Of a stretch of 64,000 nt of DNA, positions 1-11,977 are shown one piece after another. The position numbers and the translations under genes were made by a program. The DNA is from Gnetum montanum (Eukaryota > Streptophyta > Gnetopsida > Gnetales > Gnetaceae), in contig MNCI01004512.1 in NCBI GenBank assembly GCA_015680685.1, positions 49,375 to 113,374 of the forward strand, given 5' to 3'. Below the pieces are notes generated by a model. That model searched no databases. It saw nothing but the letters and a program-made list of their open reading frames with translations, and was not told where the DNA came from. Position 1 is the stretch's first letter, and every line of letters starts with the position of its first letter.

Positions 1-29
<29 letters not shown>
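1..29. repeat. (AG)n microsatellite
   Basis: Pure AG dinucleotide run at the window edge. The equivalent place in element B (about 4864-4880) has a short imperfect AG run, so this is an expanded tract in the 3' end of element A's pol region, not a separate insertion. Confidence 0.95.
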
Positions 30-31
<2 letters not shown>

Positions 32-119
32 ATGTAGGCTTGCATGTTATAGGTTGTAAAGGCCATTGATGTCAATCTTTGATTTATACCTACAAATAAG
101 ATCATGTTAAATGTAATAA

Positions 120-1290
120 GGCTTGAGATAGGAATGGTTAACTAGATTGGATAATTTATTCCCATCCATGTCCGCCAATCTAAATTCTTCATTACCATAG
201 GCTTTGGCAACCAAGAAAGGCCCCTTTGAATTGGTTAAGAACTTGTCTACATGTTTGCAAATAGCCTTAAGGACTAGGTCTCCTTCCTTAATATTTCTCT
301 TGTTTAGGTCATGATGATGCTATTGCTTCTCCCTCTCTTGATATCATTTGATGTAAGAAAGTGTTGGCATTCATTGCTCTTCCACCGAGTCTAGATTAAT
401 AGTATGCAACTCCTTGTTTTGCTTATCATTGATGAAGTTATATGGAACCACTCTTAGTGATGAAACCTACAATTCAAGAGGCAAAATAGCTCTAAATTCA
501 TTAACAAGGCTATATGAGATGACACCAATTGTAGTTCAAAAGGTAGTTTGATAGGCCCAAAGTGCATGGACAAGCCATTCATACCACTTGCATCTACTAT
601 TATTTAGGATCTTTTTGAGCAAGTCTATGATGACATTGTTGCTTACTTTAGCTTGTTTGTTGGCTTGAGAATAATATAGTGATGAAAAGAAATTCTTAAT
701 GCTTAGTTCTTGATAAAAGGCTTATGTTTCTTGGCTACTGAACTATGGTCCATTATTTGTGACTATAGTAAGAGATATGCCAAAATAGGCTGCTATGTTA
801 TCTAGTATAAGTGTATAGACTTCCTAAGACATTTTATTCTTTAGGGGAATAGCTTCAAACCACTTTGTAAAATATTTGGTTATAGTGATGATAAAGCTAT
901 GCCCCATAGAATACTTAGGTGTTATAGATCCAATAATGTCAAGTATCCACCGTTAAAATGGCCAAGTTACCTAAGTAGTGTGTAACTTGGTGGCACATGT
1001 ATCATGTTGCTATACCATTGATAAGTATCACAAGTTTTTACCTTCTTCAAGAAATCACTTTTCATATAGGACCAATAATATCCTAATCATCTAATCCTTG
1101 TGGCTATGCCTTTAGGTGTTATATTTCCTCCACATATATCTTCATGAATTATCTCAAGGACTGTTCGAGCTTTAGTTTTGCCTAAGAATACTAATAATAT
1201 GCTATCATAAGACTATTGACATAGTGTGTTATCACCTACAATGACATATTATTTTGATCTTTTACATATAATGTCTTTTTGAGAGGTAAA
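120..1290 (-). pseudogene. Integrase remnant of element A
   Basis: Read on the minus strand, this corresponds to the retroviral-type integrase of element D (34400-35560). The segment with the TDNGPQ-type second catalytic Asp lies near 745-790, and the GLDIIGP-type first Asp near 925-950. The frame is broken by stops and indels, so no functional enzyme is expected. The zinc-binding N-terminal part lies toward 1290. Identification rests on alignment to the better preserved copy in D. Confidence 0.75.
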
Positions 1291-1830
1291 TTTTATGAAG
1301 ATTCACCCCACATTAGATAAAACTTGATATCTTCATACCATTCCTTTTGAGGAGTGGTATTAACAATGGCTATAGAGATTCCCTTAATGTTTTGCATGAT
1401 GGGAATAGCATAGTTGATGGTCAAGGAAGGTAACTTGTTAAACACATCTAACATTACACTTAGTATAAAGGTTGCAATGGCATTGGCTAATGTATTCTTG
1501 GTTTGGGGTATATGTTGAATACCAATGTCTATAAATTAGTGCATTAGTTTCTTAGCTAATTCAAAATAAGGTTGCAAATTTTTGACTTTACATGCATAAG
1601 CCTCAATTACTTGGTTAACTAAGAGTTTCAAATCATCTTTTATCATTAGGAATTTGATTCCTTGGTTATGGGTTACCATTATTCCTTTGATTAATCCTTC
1701 ATACCATGCCACATTATTGGTACATGGAAACTACAAATGATAAGCAAAGGGTTGGATTACACTAGAAGGTAATGTTAAGATGGTAGTAGCACTTGGCCCA
1801 TGCACAGTTGAAGCTCCATAAAAGTGCATG
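1290..1830 (-). pseudogene. Archaeal-type RNase H (aRH) remnant of element A
   Basis: Corresponds to 35560-36130 of element D, where the FDGAS, AEYEG and RGDSQ motifs of the second RNase H domain are visible. In this copy the sequence is preserved at nucleotide level but frames are interrupted. A second RNase H between the usual RNase H and integrase is the hallmark of the Tat lineage of Ty3/gypsy elements. Confidence 0.65.
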
Positions 1831-2435
1831 ATAGCCTTATAGCCCTCAAGTACTTTGTTAACAATGTTGACATGCTCATTAGGGAATTTAGGTTCTATGG
1901 CTACATGGTCTTCGATCGGGGAAGTTTTGAGTTATGCAGCTATAGCTTAATTCTTGATTTAGGCTTGGGAGATGTAATGCAAGTCAAACTCAACTATTAT
2001 GGCCTTTCATCATGCTATGCAGCTACTTTTGTAAATATTGGTCATTATGGCTCTTAACACATTATCCTTGCATATGAAGTTGACCTCACTCATAAAGAGT
2101 TAATGTCTTCACTTCTTCAAGGAGAAGACTAGGGCTAGATAATATTTCTCAACCTTGGTGTATCGAGTCTCATAAGCTATCAATGCATGGCTTAGGTAGT
2201 ATACCAATAGGTTTGCTTTATCATCTCATTTTTGATAGAGTAGGGAGGCAATGGACATGTTAGAGATAGCAAGGTAGATGTAAAAAGGTTTATTCTTTTG
2301 TAGTAGATAGACTATGAGTAGTTGGGTCAACTCTTGCTTAATGTTATAAAAGGATTCTTGGCATTGGATAGTCCACTCATAGCAAAATCCTTCTTAAGTA
2401 AGTGTTGCATGGGTTGTAGCTTATTTGTAAGCCTT
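1830..2435 (-). pseudogene. Gypsy RNase H and end of RT, element A
   Basis: Minus-strand remnant of the connection and first RNase H domain, matching B 6500-7085 and D 36130-36720. It ends abruptly at the element B insertion and continues at 30393. Plus-strand open frames here, such as 1824-2057, are mirror images of this decayed coding strand. Confidence 0.7.
2431..2435. repeat. Target-site duplication (left) of element B: GCCTT
   Basis: GCCTT directly precedes the LTR of element B, and the same five bases follow its other LTR at 30393-30397. The uninterrupted pol sequence of the paralogous elements shows a single copy at this place. Confidence 0.85.
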
Positions 2436-3864
2436 TCTTATGCCTAAAAAAATTGGTCACTAGAAAACTAGAAATTCCAAGTGTGGAATAGTTTTAATTT
2501 GGATCCCAAGGGCCTCCAAGGAAGAGGATCTAAGGCACCTTGGACAATCTTGTTGATCACCTAGGAACTTAAAAAGTATAATTGGTGGTGAACAAATAGT
2601 AAAAATAATGTAGATCCAATCTAAAATGAATGCATAAAATAAAATCATGATATTTTGCATAATAAATGAATTGCAATCTTTATTACAATAAATATATTAA
2701 AAATAAAGAGTTTGAAATATGTACAAATGATGCTTGGAAGCATGAGGAGTTTGCTTTGACGGAGTTTGAAGCCTATTGAAGCTAGTATTTTACACTCTAC
2801 CGTTAGTGCCACGATCTAGGTACTTTCCAATTCCTGACACCAAAACTTCCTACAATTTTCTAGCCTAGATCTATAGTGTTGGTCATGAGGGGGTAAGGTA
2901 TATGCTAGAATTTTGTTTCAAAAGAGGGTACCACACTTAGAGACTTTGTGCACAAGTAGTTATAGGTTTTCTCCAAAAATCTTACTAAGTGTTCAAAGGT
3001 TGTAAAATGCTCAAAATTTTGAAAAGGTCAAACACTCAAGAATTACCAAAAGATTATCAGTTCAAGAATTTAAAAGTCAAAGAACCAAAGAACCTCTTCA
3101 AGGTATTTGAGATGGACTATGATAGGTCACATGGCAATTGATTTTTGACTACAAATCTCTACCATGATTATTGACAAATTGGAATCATGTGTAGGTATGA
3201 TAGGCTTTCAATTCCAGTGTAGTTTCCATTTATGATATGTTTTGATGCCCGTAAGGCACCAAAACCTAGCTAGTTACCATAAATAGTAAATAGACTTTTT
3301 CAATTATGTTGGCGTCTTCGACTAATGCTAGCCTTGTGGTAGAAATGTTTGAGTTTTGTAATCCATGTTGAAATTGGTGGGGCAATGCTAGAGTTTTTTA
3401 AAGAATTAAATCCCTAGACACTCCAACACTGGCTTCATGAGAAAGTGGAAACTCCCACAACTCCAATGCTAGCCTTGAGACATTGATGTTGGGTTTCATT
3501 GAAACTACGCTGGGTTTTACTGGAAAAATGAAATTCAATAATACCAATGTTGGGGGTAGGTGGTTCTAGCATAGTTGAGGCTCTAACTCCATAAAAACCC
3601 ATGAAAATACAAAATTTGGTAGTTCCCAAGGCATTTTTAGCCTTTCCAAGCCAAAATATAGAGATGACATGACTTTTTCCACTTGGGAAGTAAGGCTATG
3701 ACAACCTATGAGGCATTTTTCAGCCCCAAAAGTCAAATTATGAAAAATTGCATTTCATGGGCTATAAACTTCATATTTTACAAAGAAAATCCAGCCTCAA
3801 GTGTAGGGGTGAATGTTAGAAAGCCAAATGGGGTTGCAACATGTATTTTCTTGGTGATGTTTCA
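2436..3864 (-). repeat. Element B 3' LTR
   Basis: Alignable along its whole length to 28967-30392 and more distantly to 61432-62588. The outer end has decayed from TG to TC; the inner end is ...GTTTCA. It carries dispersed decayed copies of the ACGCTGG motif, for example ACACTGG, ATGCTAG, ACGCTGG and ATGTTGG between about 3420 and 3570. Confidence 0.9.
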
Positions 3865-4870
3865 TTGCCTCTCTTTGTTAATGTTTTAAGAGTTGACCTA
3901 AGAAACATTGATAAAGAACACAAAATATCACTGTAGATCCATCACCAACATTTCCTCTTTGTGCTTGATTCAAGAGTATCTAACCATGCCAAAGAGTACT
4001 TATGATGATAAAAAAGGATTATGATGAAGTGAAAGAGGTTTTATGTTATATTTGGTCATAAGGGAGAGGTTGCAAGGATTAGCAATGAGTTCAAAATGTT
4101 ATCAATTATGGTGAAGGTTACGCTGATGAAATTTTCACTAGAAGATGTGATCCCCATGCTTTGTGCTTCAAAGTTTTGATAACTCAGTGATGTTCTTGAG
4201 GAACCAACACCTCACTCCAAATTTTTTTTTGGCCACAAGGCTTCTTCCTTTGTATGTTTGGAGTCGTCGATTTATCTTTTGATCTTCATCGATCTTAAGG
4301 CTTTAGAGCAATTTGCTTTTCCATTTTTTTTGCAAGGTAAAACCTTCATTATATTTCATTACCAAGGCTAGGTTTGATTTGGTTTTACCATCGAATGACG
4401 TGTGTTACATTCAATAGACTTGATGGTGGAGCATCACAAAGAAGATTTCACATGACCACAATGCATGAGTGTCAAATGTAGGTCATAATTGTTGTTTAGG
4501 GCAAGGAAGGTCATAATTAGGTTATGGGGTTAGGCTTAAGGAGGGGTAATGGTGATGATGTGAAACAAGCAACCTTGGTACGATGGGACAAGCTAATCAA
4601 ATATTTTGCATCATTGTCATGTGGTAACTTGCCGCTAAGATAAGTTACACCTTTGCGATGACTCCATGCTTCATCCTACAAGCACAACTCCAAGAGGACA
4701 AGAAAATAAAATAAAGAAAACATGTTATTACAAAATAATGCATAAGGCTGTATGACACAACTAGCCAACCAAGTTACCATAGGTCACTATTATTACAATA
4801 TAGAGGTATATGTGTAATGTACATCAAATTTACAAAGTTTGTGATTCATGCATTATGCAAAACATAGAGA
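3865..4870 (-). other. Element B polypurine tract and 3' untranslated spacer
   Basis: Immediately inside the 3' LTR, the plus strand is pyrimidine-rich (TTGCCTCTCTTTG). Read on the minus strand this is a polypurine tract next to the LTR, the plus-strand priming site. It aligns to TTGGCCCCTCTTTG at 32937 in element D. The following kilobase aligns loosely to the spacer at 32954-34030 of D. I see no coding frame in it. Confidence 0.7.
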
Positions 4871-4879
4871 TAGAGAGAG

Positions 4880-6010
4880 CATGTGTAGGCTCACTTTTTA
4901 TTGGTTGTAAAGGCTATTGATTTCAATTGTTGGTTTGTACTTGCAACAAAGACTATGTCAGATATAATAAGGTTTTAGATAGGAATGGTTGACTAGATTG
5001 GCCAATTCATTCCCATCTATGTTTACTATTGTAAAGGATTTTTTGCCATAGGCCTTGTTGATCAAGAAAGGCCCCTCCTAGTTGGCTAAGAACTTGTCCA
5101 CATGCTCATGAATAGCTTTGAGGACCATGTCTTCCTCCTTGATCTTTTGTTTGTTTAGGTCATGGTGATGCTATTGTTTCTACCTCTCTTAGTACCACTT
5201 AATGGAAGCAAGTGTTCATACCTGTTGATCTTCCACTGAATTGAGGTTAATGATATGTAGATCCTTATTTTGCTCATCATTGATGAAGTCCAATAGGACC
5301 ACTTTGAGCGATGACACCTATAATTCAAGAGGAAAAATAGCTTCACATCCATAAACTGGGCTATATGGGAGTACACTAGTGGTTTGATAGGTATTTCTAT
5401 AGGCCCAAAGTCTATGGATAAGCTGATTATGCCACTTTCATCTACCATTAATTAGCATATTTTTAAGTAAGTTTAGGATGGACTTGTTGCTAGATTTAGC
5501 TTGTCCATTGGCTTGGGGTAGTATGGTGATGAAAAGGAATTCTTGATGCCTAAGTCTTGACAAAAAGGCTTGCATNCTAATGAAGCGATGTCCTATGAAA
5601 GACTTAGGCATTATAGGTCCAATAATGTCAAGCCAAAAATATTGAAATGACTAAGTTATTTGAGTAGTGTGTAACTCAGTTGGTGGGATGTGTATCAAGT
5701 TACTATGTGATTGATAGGTGTTACAAGTTTTAACCTTCTACTGGTAGTCACTTTCTGTATAGGACTAGTAATAGCCTAGTCACCTTATCTTAGCAGCCAT
5801 GGATCTAGGTCCTATATGTCCCCCACATACACCCTCATGAACTTGCTTAAGGGCTATGTGGGCTTCTGTTTTGTCCAAGCATAGTAATAGTATGGCCTCA
5901 TAAAACCATTGACATAATGTATTATTGCCTACCATGACCTACTATTTTGATCTTTTACATATACCATACTTTTGAGAAGAATTCAAGCCTTGTGGAGATT
6001 CACCATGCAT
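4880..6010 (-). pseudogene. Integrase remnant of element B, with an internal gap at one N
   Basis: Minus-strand integrase, homologous to A 120-1290 and D 34400-35560. At the single N at 5576, about 165-170 bp present in element A (roughly 722-890) are missing. This removes the central part with the second catalytic Asp. Frames on both sides are broken by stops. Whether this is a real deletion or a collapsed assembly gap cannot be decided here. Confidence 0.7.
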
Positions 6011-6500
6011 TAGGTCAAACTCTATATCATAATTCCATTCCTTTTAATGAGTGATACAAACTATGGCTATGGAGTTATCCTTAGTGTTTTGTGTGATGGG
6101 AATAGCATAGTTCATGGTTAAGGAAGGTAACTTTCTAAACACATTGGACATGATACTTAGGACTAAGGTCATAATGGCATAAACTAACATGATTGTGGTT
6201 CAAGGTATTAGTTTCTTACCTAGGTCATAATAAGATTGCAAATGTTTGGCTTTACATGTGTAAACCTCTATTACTTGGTTAACCACAAGTTGTGAATCAT
6301 CCTTAATCATTAGAGATTTGATCCCTAGGTTACAAGCTACCATCATTTCCCTAATCAATCCTTCATACTTTACAACGTTGTTGGTACATGAGGATTAAAA
6401 ATGATAGGTGAAGGATTGGATTTCACTAGAAGGTGATGTTATGATGGTAGCAGCAATGGTCCATGGGAAGTTGAAGCTCCATCAAAGTGCATAATTGCCT
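6010..6500 (-). pseudogene. Archaeal-type RNase H remnant of element B
   Basis: Corresponds to the aRH domain of element D (35560-36130). The order gypsy RNase H, aRH, integrase is kept, but the reading frame is interrupted and no intact motif set remains. Confidence 0.6.
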
Positions 6501-7085
6501 CATAGTCCTTGGGTACCTCACTAACAATGTTGACATGTTCATCAGGAAATTTAGTGTCAATGGCTACATGGTCTTCTATAGGAGAAATTGTAAGTTGTGT
6601 GGCTATAGATTGGCCCTTAGTTTATGCTTGAGATATGTAATGGAGGTCAAATTTGGCTATTGTGACTTTCCAATAGGCTATATAGCTACTTTTATAGATA
6701 TTGATCGTTATGGTTCTAAGCATGTTGTCCTTGCAAATGATGTAGTTGGCTCCTAAAGAGATAGTGTCTCCACTTCATCAATGAGAAGACTAGGGCTAGA
6801 TAATACTTCTTCACTTTGGTGTATCTGGTCTCATAAGAAATCAATGTGTGGCTTAGGTAGTATACTGATAGCTCTGCCTCATCATCTTGTTTTTGACAGA
6901 GTAGTGAGATGATGGATGTATTAGAGACAACAAGGTATATGTAAAAAGGTTTATCTTTTTGTGGTGGATAGACCATAAGTAGTTGTACCAACTCTTGCTT
7001 AAGGTTTTCAAAGGCTTCTTGGCATTGAGCCATCCACTCATTGTAGACTCCTTTCTTAAGCAAGTGTTGCATGGATTGTAATTTA
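6500..7085 (-). pseudogene. RT connection and gypsy RNase H of element B
   Basis: A 118-codon stretch at 6716-7072 is still open on the minus strand. It reads as the RT C-terminus and RNase H start: KPFYIYLVVSNTSIISLLCQ, then the SHTLISYETRYTKVKK block typical of Ty3/gypsy RNase H. Flanking parts are broken. Confidence 0.8.
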
Positions 7086-8290
7086 TTTGTAAGCCTAGTA
7101 ATAAACCTATAGATAAATTGTAATCTACCTTGTAGTTCTCAAAGCTTCATAAGGTTAGTTGACACTACCAGGTTGGATATGAACTTAAACTTATCAAGAT
7201 CGACACATATTCTTGCTTTAGATACTACAAAGGCAAGTATATTACCAATTTTGACACTAAAGACACACTTATTGGGGTTAAGCCTAAGCTCATACTTAAG
7301 GCATTGTTTTAGCATAAGGTCAAGGTTGTGTGCATGATCATTGGCTATTTTGGATTTAACAACTATATCGTAAACATAGTCATTAAGCAACCTTAGCATA
7401 TAATCACTAAAGATATACGTCATGGCTTGTTGATAAGTGGAGCCTATGTTCTTAAGATCAAAGGGCATTATGGTGTAATAAAATATTTTCAAAGGGGTCA
7501 TGAAGGTCATATAAAGTTGATTCTCTAGGTTATCCTAATTTGATGGTACCCCGAGAATCCATCTATGAAGAATAACAAGACATGTCCAATTGTAGCATCA
7601 ATAAGTTGGTCAATATTAGGCAAAGGGAAACCATCTTTGATAGTTGCCTCATTTAGGTCTCAAAAATTAATATAGGTATATATACTCATATTTTTCTTAG
7701 GGACTACCACTATGTTGGACATCCATTCCATGTAATTGACAACTTAAATGAAACTAACTTAGTATAGTTTTGTGATTTCATCACAAACAACTTGGGCAAA
7801 ATCTAGTCTAATCTTGTGAACTTTTTTGCTAATTGGCTTGATACTAGGATCCAGTATTATGCTATGTCACATGAGGCATGGGTCAAGACCTAACATATCT
7901 TCATATGACTAGGCAAAGACATTAATGTTATCTTGGAGGACCTTGGTGATGTATTGGGCCTATTAAGGTTCTAGTGAGAAACTTAGTTTTAGTGTTTTCT
8001 CCTCACTATTATGTGTCATGATAGAAACATCATCTAGATAGTCCTCAGTAATGTCACCAACCTTGAGGTTAAGGGTTTTAACTAGGTTCTCTAGTTAATC
8101 AAGAGGTATTTCTATTAAGACTATGTGGTCAAGAGGGCTCTCAAGCTCAAGATCTAAGTGATTGAGGTCGATTAACCATTCAACATCACCATAAGGTTTG
8201 CTTAGGCTTAAAGGAAAATTAAATTGCTCCCAGGTATCCATACTCTAATCCTGCATATCAACCATAACCATATTAAGCAACACCTATGTG
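7085..8290 (-). pseudogene. Reverse transcriptase of element B
   Basis: Ty3/gypsy RT on the minus strand. A 123-codon piece at 7139-7510 contains the fingers/palm segment MTFMTPLKIFYYTIMPFDLK and the catalytic box, here YVYD instead of YVDD, so an active-site Asp is lost. Further upstream, near 7540-7620, the DQLIDATIGHVLLFF-type segment and DGFSG are readable. This confirms that the shorter version in element D is a deletion. The N-terminal part near 8060-8290 contains several TAG stops at expected Gln codons. The ORF probably began near 8240 at a Met followed by Asp, as in D. Confidence 0.85.
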
Positions 8291-8399
8291 AGAAAATGAG
8301 TAGATAATGCCAAGATAGCATAAAATACTCTAGAAATAATGCATGGATAAGTAAGAATAGGTTTCATCAATAGTTACACAAGGTTCAAACATGGTCAGC

Positions 8400-9060
8400 A
8401 AACATTGTAAGAGGTAGGCTAAAATAAATAGGGTAAAACAAATGATAAACAAGGTCAAAAGAAAGCTAAATGAGTCAAATAAATAGTGATGTCAATTAAA
8501 GTTGAAGCATGGTTAATAGAGGCTATAAAGAAGAGTTAAGGCAGGTATGATGTGGTAAAGGTCAAACAACATGAAATGATGCCAAATAAAGGCCAAATGG
8601 TGGTCAAATGAGGGAAAATGCTAGTTTAATGATGATCAAATGATGTTGAACAAGGCTAAAACATTATCAACAAAAGTCATAGGGGATAGGATAAGGTAGA
8701 TGGGATAAAATAAAGGCCAACTAACATGGGAAAAAGCCAAATGATGGCCAACTAATGTTCAAATGAGATCAAATGGAGCCCAAATGATGGTTGAAGCCCA
8801 CCCCATGGTGTTTCAAATGATCAAACAAGGTCATAGTGATATCAAATGGTGTAAGCTAATTTCAAGCAAGGTCAATTGAGGTCAAAGGATGCTAAATGAT
8901 AGAAACATTTGGTGAAATAAGGTCCAAATGATAAGGAAATGATGTAAATGAAGCCAAATGACATCAAATGATAGGGCAATGAAGGTTATTAATGCATAAG
9001 AATGTCAAACCAAGTTAAAACAAAATGGAATAAGTCCAAACAAGTTAAGGTGTGTAACAT
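8400..9060 (+). repeat. Degenerate TCAAATGA-rich minisatellite upstream of antisense gene (element B)
   Basis: Variants of GGTCAAATGATG and GCCAAATGA recur every 15-40 bases for about 650 bp. The same low-complexity block occurs in element A at 50100-50520. In both it lies between the pol start and the first exon of the antisense gene. No reading frame crosses it. Confidence 0.75.
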
Positions 9061-9232
9061 GGAATAAAACATGATTAATATGGATTAATTTGGATTAGAT
9101 TTTTCTAGTTTTAGGCCTTAGTAAGCTGTAATGGGAGGCTATAGGATTGATGAGGGAGTTTGAGCATATAGAGAGCTCATTTTGAGGTTGCTTAAGGGAA
9201 AAATGAGACTCATTTTGACATTCATGTTGGAT

Positions 9233-11170
9233 CCACATTAGCTAGCATGGGTGGGATAAACCCTAGCATGGATAGTCTCAACATGTGAAATTTGGGGTTT
9301 ATTATGGTTAGTTTTTAGGTTCTCATGATATGTATTGGTAGCACAATGGATGAAGGATGAAGATTTGTGAATTCTTATGTTGATTTAAGCTTATTGAGAT
9401 GAAAAATGCTATATGGAACTAATACCCATGTTGGGACTACGCTGGCTAGCATGGCTCCAACGTTGTTCTTTGAGAAAAATGAGTTTGTTGCATCCCAAGG
9501 TCAAATTTTGTGTTCTGTTGGCTTCCATAGGTAGTGTAGGGGCATTAGGACTATGTAGTGGTCATCTAGAAGTCAAATATGCTATCAAAAGTGGGTTTTG
9601 GGATCTTATCCCCTAGAGTTACATTGGCCATCATGGTTTGGGGTGGTCCTAGTGTGGATGGGTAGAGCTTAGCATTTCCATGGTAAAAAAAAAAAGGAAA
9701 ATTATAGCTAGTTTCAAGGTCTTAGAATTTTGGGCATCCCAAGTCAAGTTCTTGGCCATTTGGGAAGAGGTAAAGCTAGCAAAACCCTTTTTAAACCATA
9801 ACTATGCTGTAGCCACACTGGCTAGCATAGCTCTAGTCCTCCTTAGCATAGACACACTTGATTTTTGATGATTTTTTATGGTAAATCAATAAATTTTTTA
9901 AGTTCCTAGAGTTGATGTTTATGGATAGGGTTTAGGCTTGAAATTGTCAAGTTTGAAGGCTATTTGAGTCTTAATATGATCATACCCCCTTGGACTACAC
10001 TAGCCAATGTAATCCTAGTGTGGATGGGGGAAATATGATGAATCATTGCCATTTTGACTTAATTTTAAGGGTTTTATGGTTTCTAAAGGCTTCAATAGGG
10101 TTCTAGGGTTAGGAGGGTGAGTTTTGAAGTTGATTTGACATACATATGACTTTTCATTGATTTTTTATAGAGCATCCATGCTAGACCCACATTGGCTAGC
10201 ATGGATGGGGGCTTTCCTAGTGTGTTTAGGGGGATTGAGATGCAATTCTACTTATTTCACTTTGTCATTTAGTGTCTCAAGGTTACTGGAGGCTCTGGGA
10301 AGGTGTTAAGGTTACTATGTACCACTTCAAAGGTTTTTTGAGATATTTGATGGCTAAACCCCTGCCAACTACATTGGCTAGCATAGCTAGGATGTTCTCC
10401 AATATAGTTGACCTAAAATAAATGATCTTGAGTACCTTCTAGTAGTTTATAGGAAGTTTTGGAGCTACCAAAAGCTTTGGTTGGGGTTTGGGGCTTGGTA
10501 TGGTACATCAAAAGGTTAATTTGACTTGTTTTTAGCTTATTTTTAAAATTTCCAAGAGGAGATATGATAGGACTATGCTAGCCAATGTAGTTCCAAGCCT
10601 CATAATCATGGTTCCAAGGTTGAAATGGATTTTGACTATTTTTTGCTTGATTTTTAATGTTTCAAGATTATTAGAGATTTTGGAGAAGTCTGAGGGCTAG
10701 AATATGTCATTTTGAAGGTTATTTTGGAATTTAGTGGTCAAGCTTAATCAAGATATGATGGGGCTACATTGGCCAGCATATCCCTAGTGCCCCCTAGTGT
10801 AGTTCATTCAAAATTTATGATTTTCAACATCTTTTACTAGGTTTTACTAGGCTTTGAAGCTTCTAGAGGCTCTTGATGGGGTTGCATGCTTTATATGATC
10901 ATTCTAGAGTCAATTGGAGGTTTGATTGGTGGTGGAAAGTTTCATTCGCCCTGGAGCAATGCTGGCTAGTGTGGTTACTCTAAGTGGCATGTTCTATTAT
11001 GAGTTTTTGCCTTGTTTGAAGCTTGGTACCTTCTAATGTTGATATCTAGTTTCTAAATTTGGTATGGAGGTTTTGTGGTTTTAACTTATTGTGGGAGGGT
11101 GGCTAGAAGGCAAGTCTTGGAGGTGGTGAAGCTTTGGAACCCATTTGAGGCTTAACCCTAGCGTAGATGT
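9233..11170 (+). repeat. Ten-unit tandem array, about 191-bp period, with palindromic core (element B)
   Basis: A core close to CTACRCTGGCTAGCATGG recurs at 9233, 9438, 9619, 9813, 9995, 10186, 10369, 10573, 10764 and 10956, with a weaker copy near 11152. Spacings are 181-205 bp, mean 191. Between cores the units share weaker similarity (words such as TTTAGGG and GGTTTTAGG). The core reads as an imperfect inverted repeat of ACGCTGG/CCAGCGT with CpG decayed to TG or CA. The array lies directly upstream of the antisense gene. Confidence 0.8.
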
Positions 11171-11597
11171 GGGTATGGGTTGTGAAGCCCACTGCATTGG
11201 GATTTTGGATGTTTTGCTTGAGAGGCACCTAGTAGGGCCCACCAAAGTTTAAATGGTCTTTTTTTTTACCAAACTTTCCACCAACCTAGCATGGTTAAAA
11301 GTTTTCTCCTTTGAGCTCTTAGCTCATTATGAGTTAAGTGAATGTTTTGGGCAAGGGGTTTGGATAGGGGATGCATAAGTGTGGTAGTAATTCCCACATG
11401 ATAGTTTTGCTAAAACTAATCTTCTTAATTCATATTTAACACATAGTGTAGAGTATTAGAGCTCCTTGAGAAATTTTGGCTTCAACTCCACCAATCCTCA
11501 GTGTTGCTTGATCATCCTTCATCAAGGAGCAATGTAGCTATAGGGATATTGACAAAATAATTGTAGATTTTAAATGTTTTGTATTGCCTCATACAAG

Positions 11598-11940
11598 ATG
11601 TTAAAAAGGAGATCTTCAACAAGCAAGAACCTAGCATTGGAGAACATAGATATAGCTACCAAGGGACTCTCCACGCTACCACAACCTCTACTTGGGGAGG
11701 GTTCAACTGTCATGACTATTAGGTATACCATCTAGTTTTTTTTTCTATGAATTTTCTACTTTGAACCTAGGTGTTTTTCCTTGGGTGATGTTGTTTCTTG
11801 CATGAAATTTGATTTTGTAAAAATCCTACACTAGATTTAGGTCATAATTACTTGGTTACAACATTCTTTTGGTTTTAATATTGGTTTATGACATGTTTTA
11901 AATTTTATTTTGCCTCATTCTATGCATTTTAGTCGTTTTT

Positions 11941-11977
<37 letters not shown>

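Larger units (their letters stand above)
1..2435 (-). mobile_element. Element A, left piece: 3' half of pol of an old Tat-like Ty3/gypsy element
   Basis: This is the pol 3' half (end of RT, RNase H, archaeal-type RNase H, integrase) of the oldest element. It aligns base by base with 4870-7100 of element B and 34400-36700 of element D. It stops at 2435, where element B begins. The RT sequence resumes at 30393 on the other side of B, and the GCCTT at the junction is present on both sides. The 3' LTR of A is outside the window. Confidence 0.85.

Noticed and set aside
1824-2057. Plus-strand open frame inside pol of A (also 6487-6756 in B)
   Set aside because: Lies on the opposite strand of the RNase H/aRH region in both copies. 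The similarity between the two frames follows from the homology of the sense strand.
8400-9060. CRISPR-like array
   Set aside because: Repeat words are degenerate and irregularly spaced, without unique spacers; this is plant nuclear DNA.
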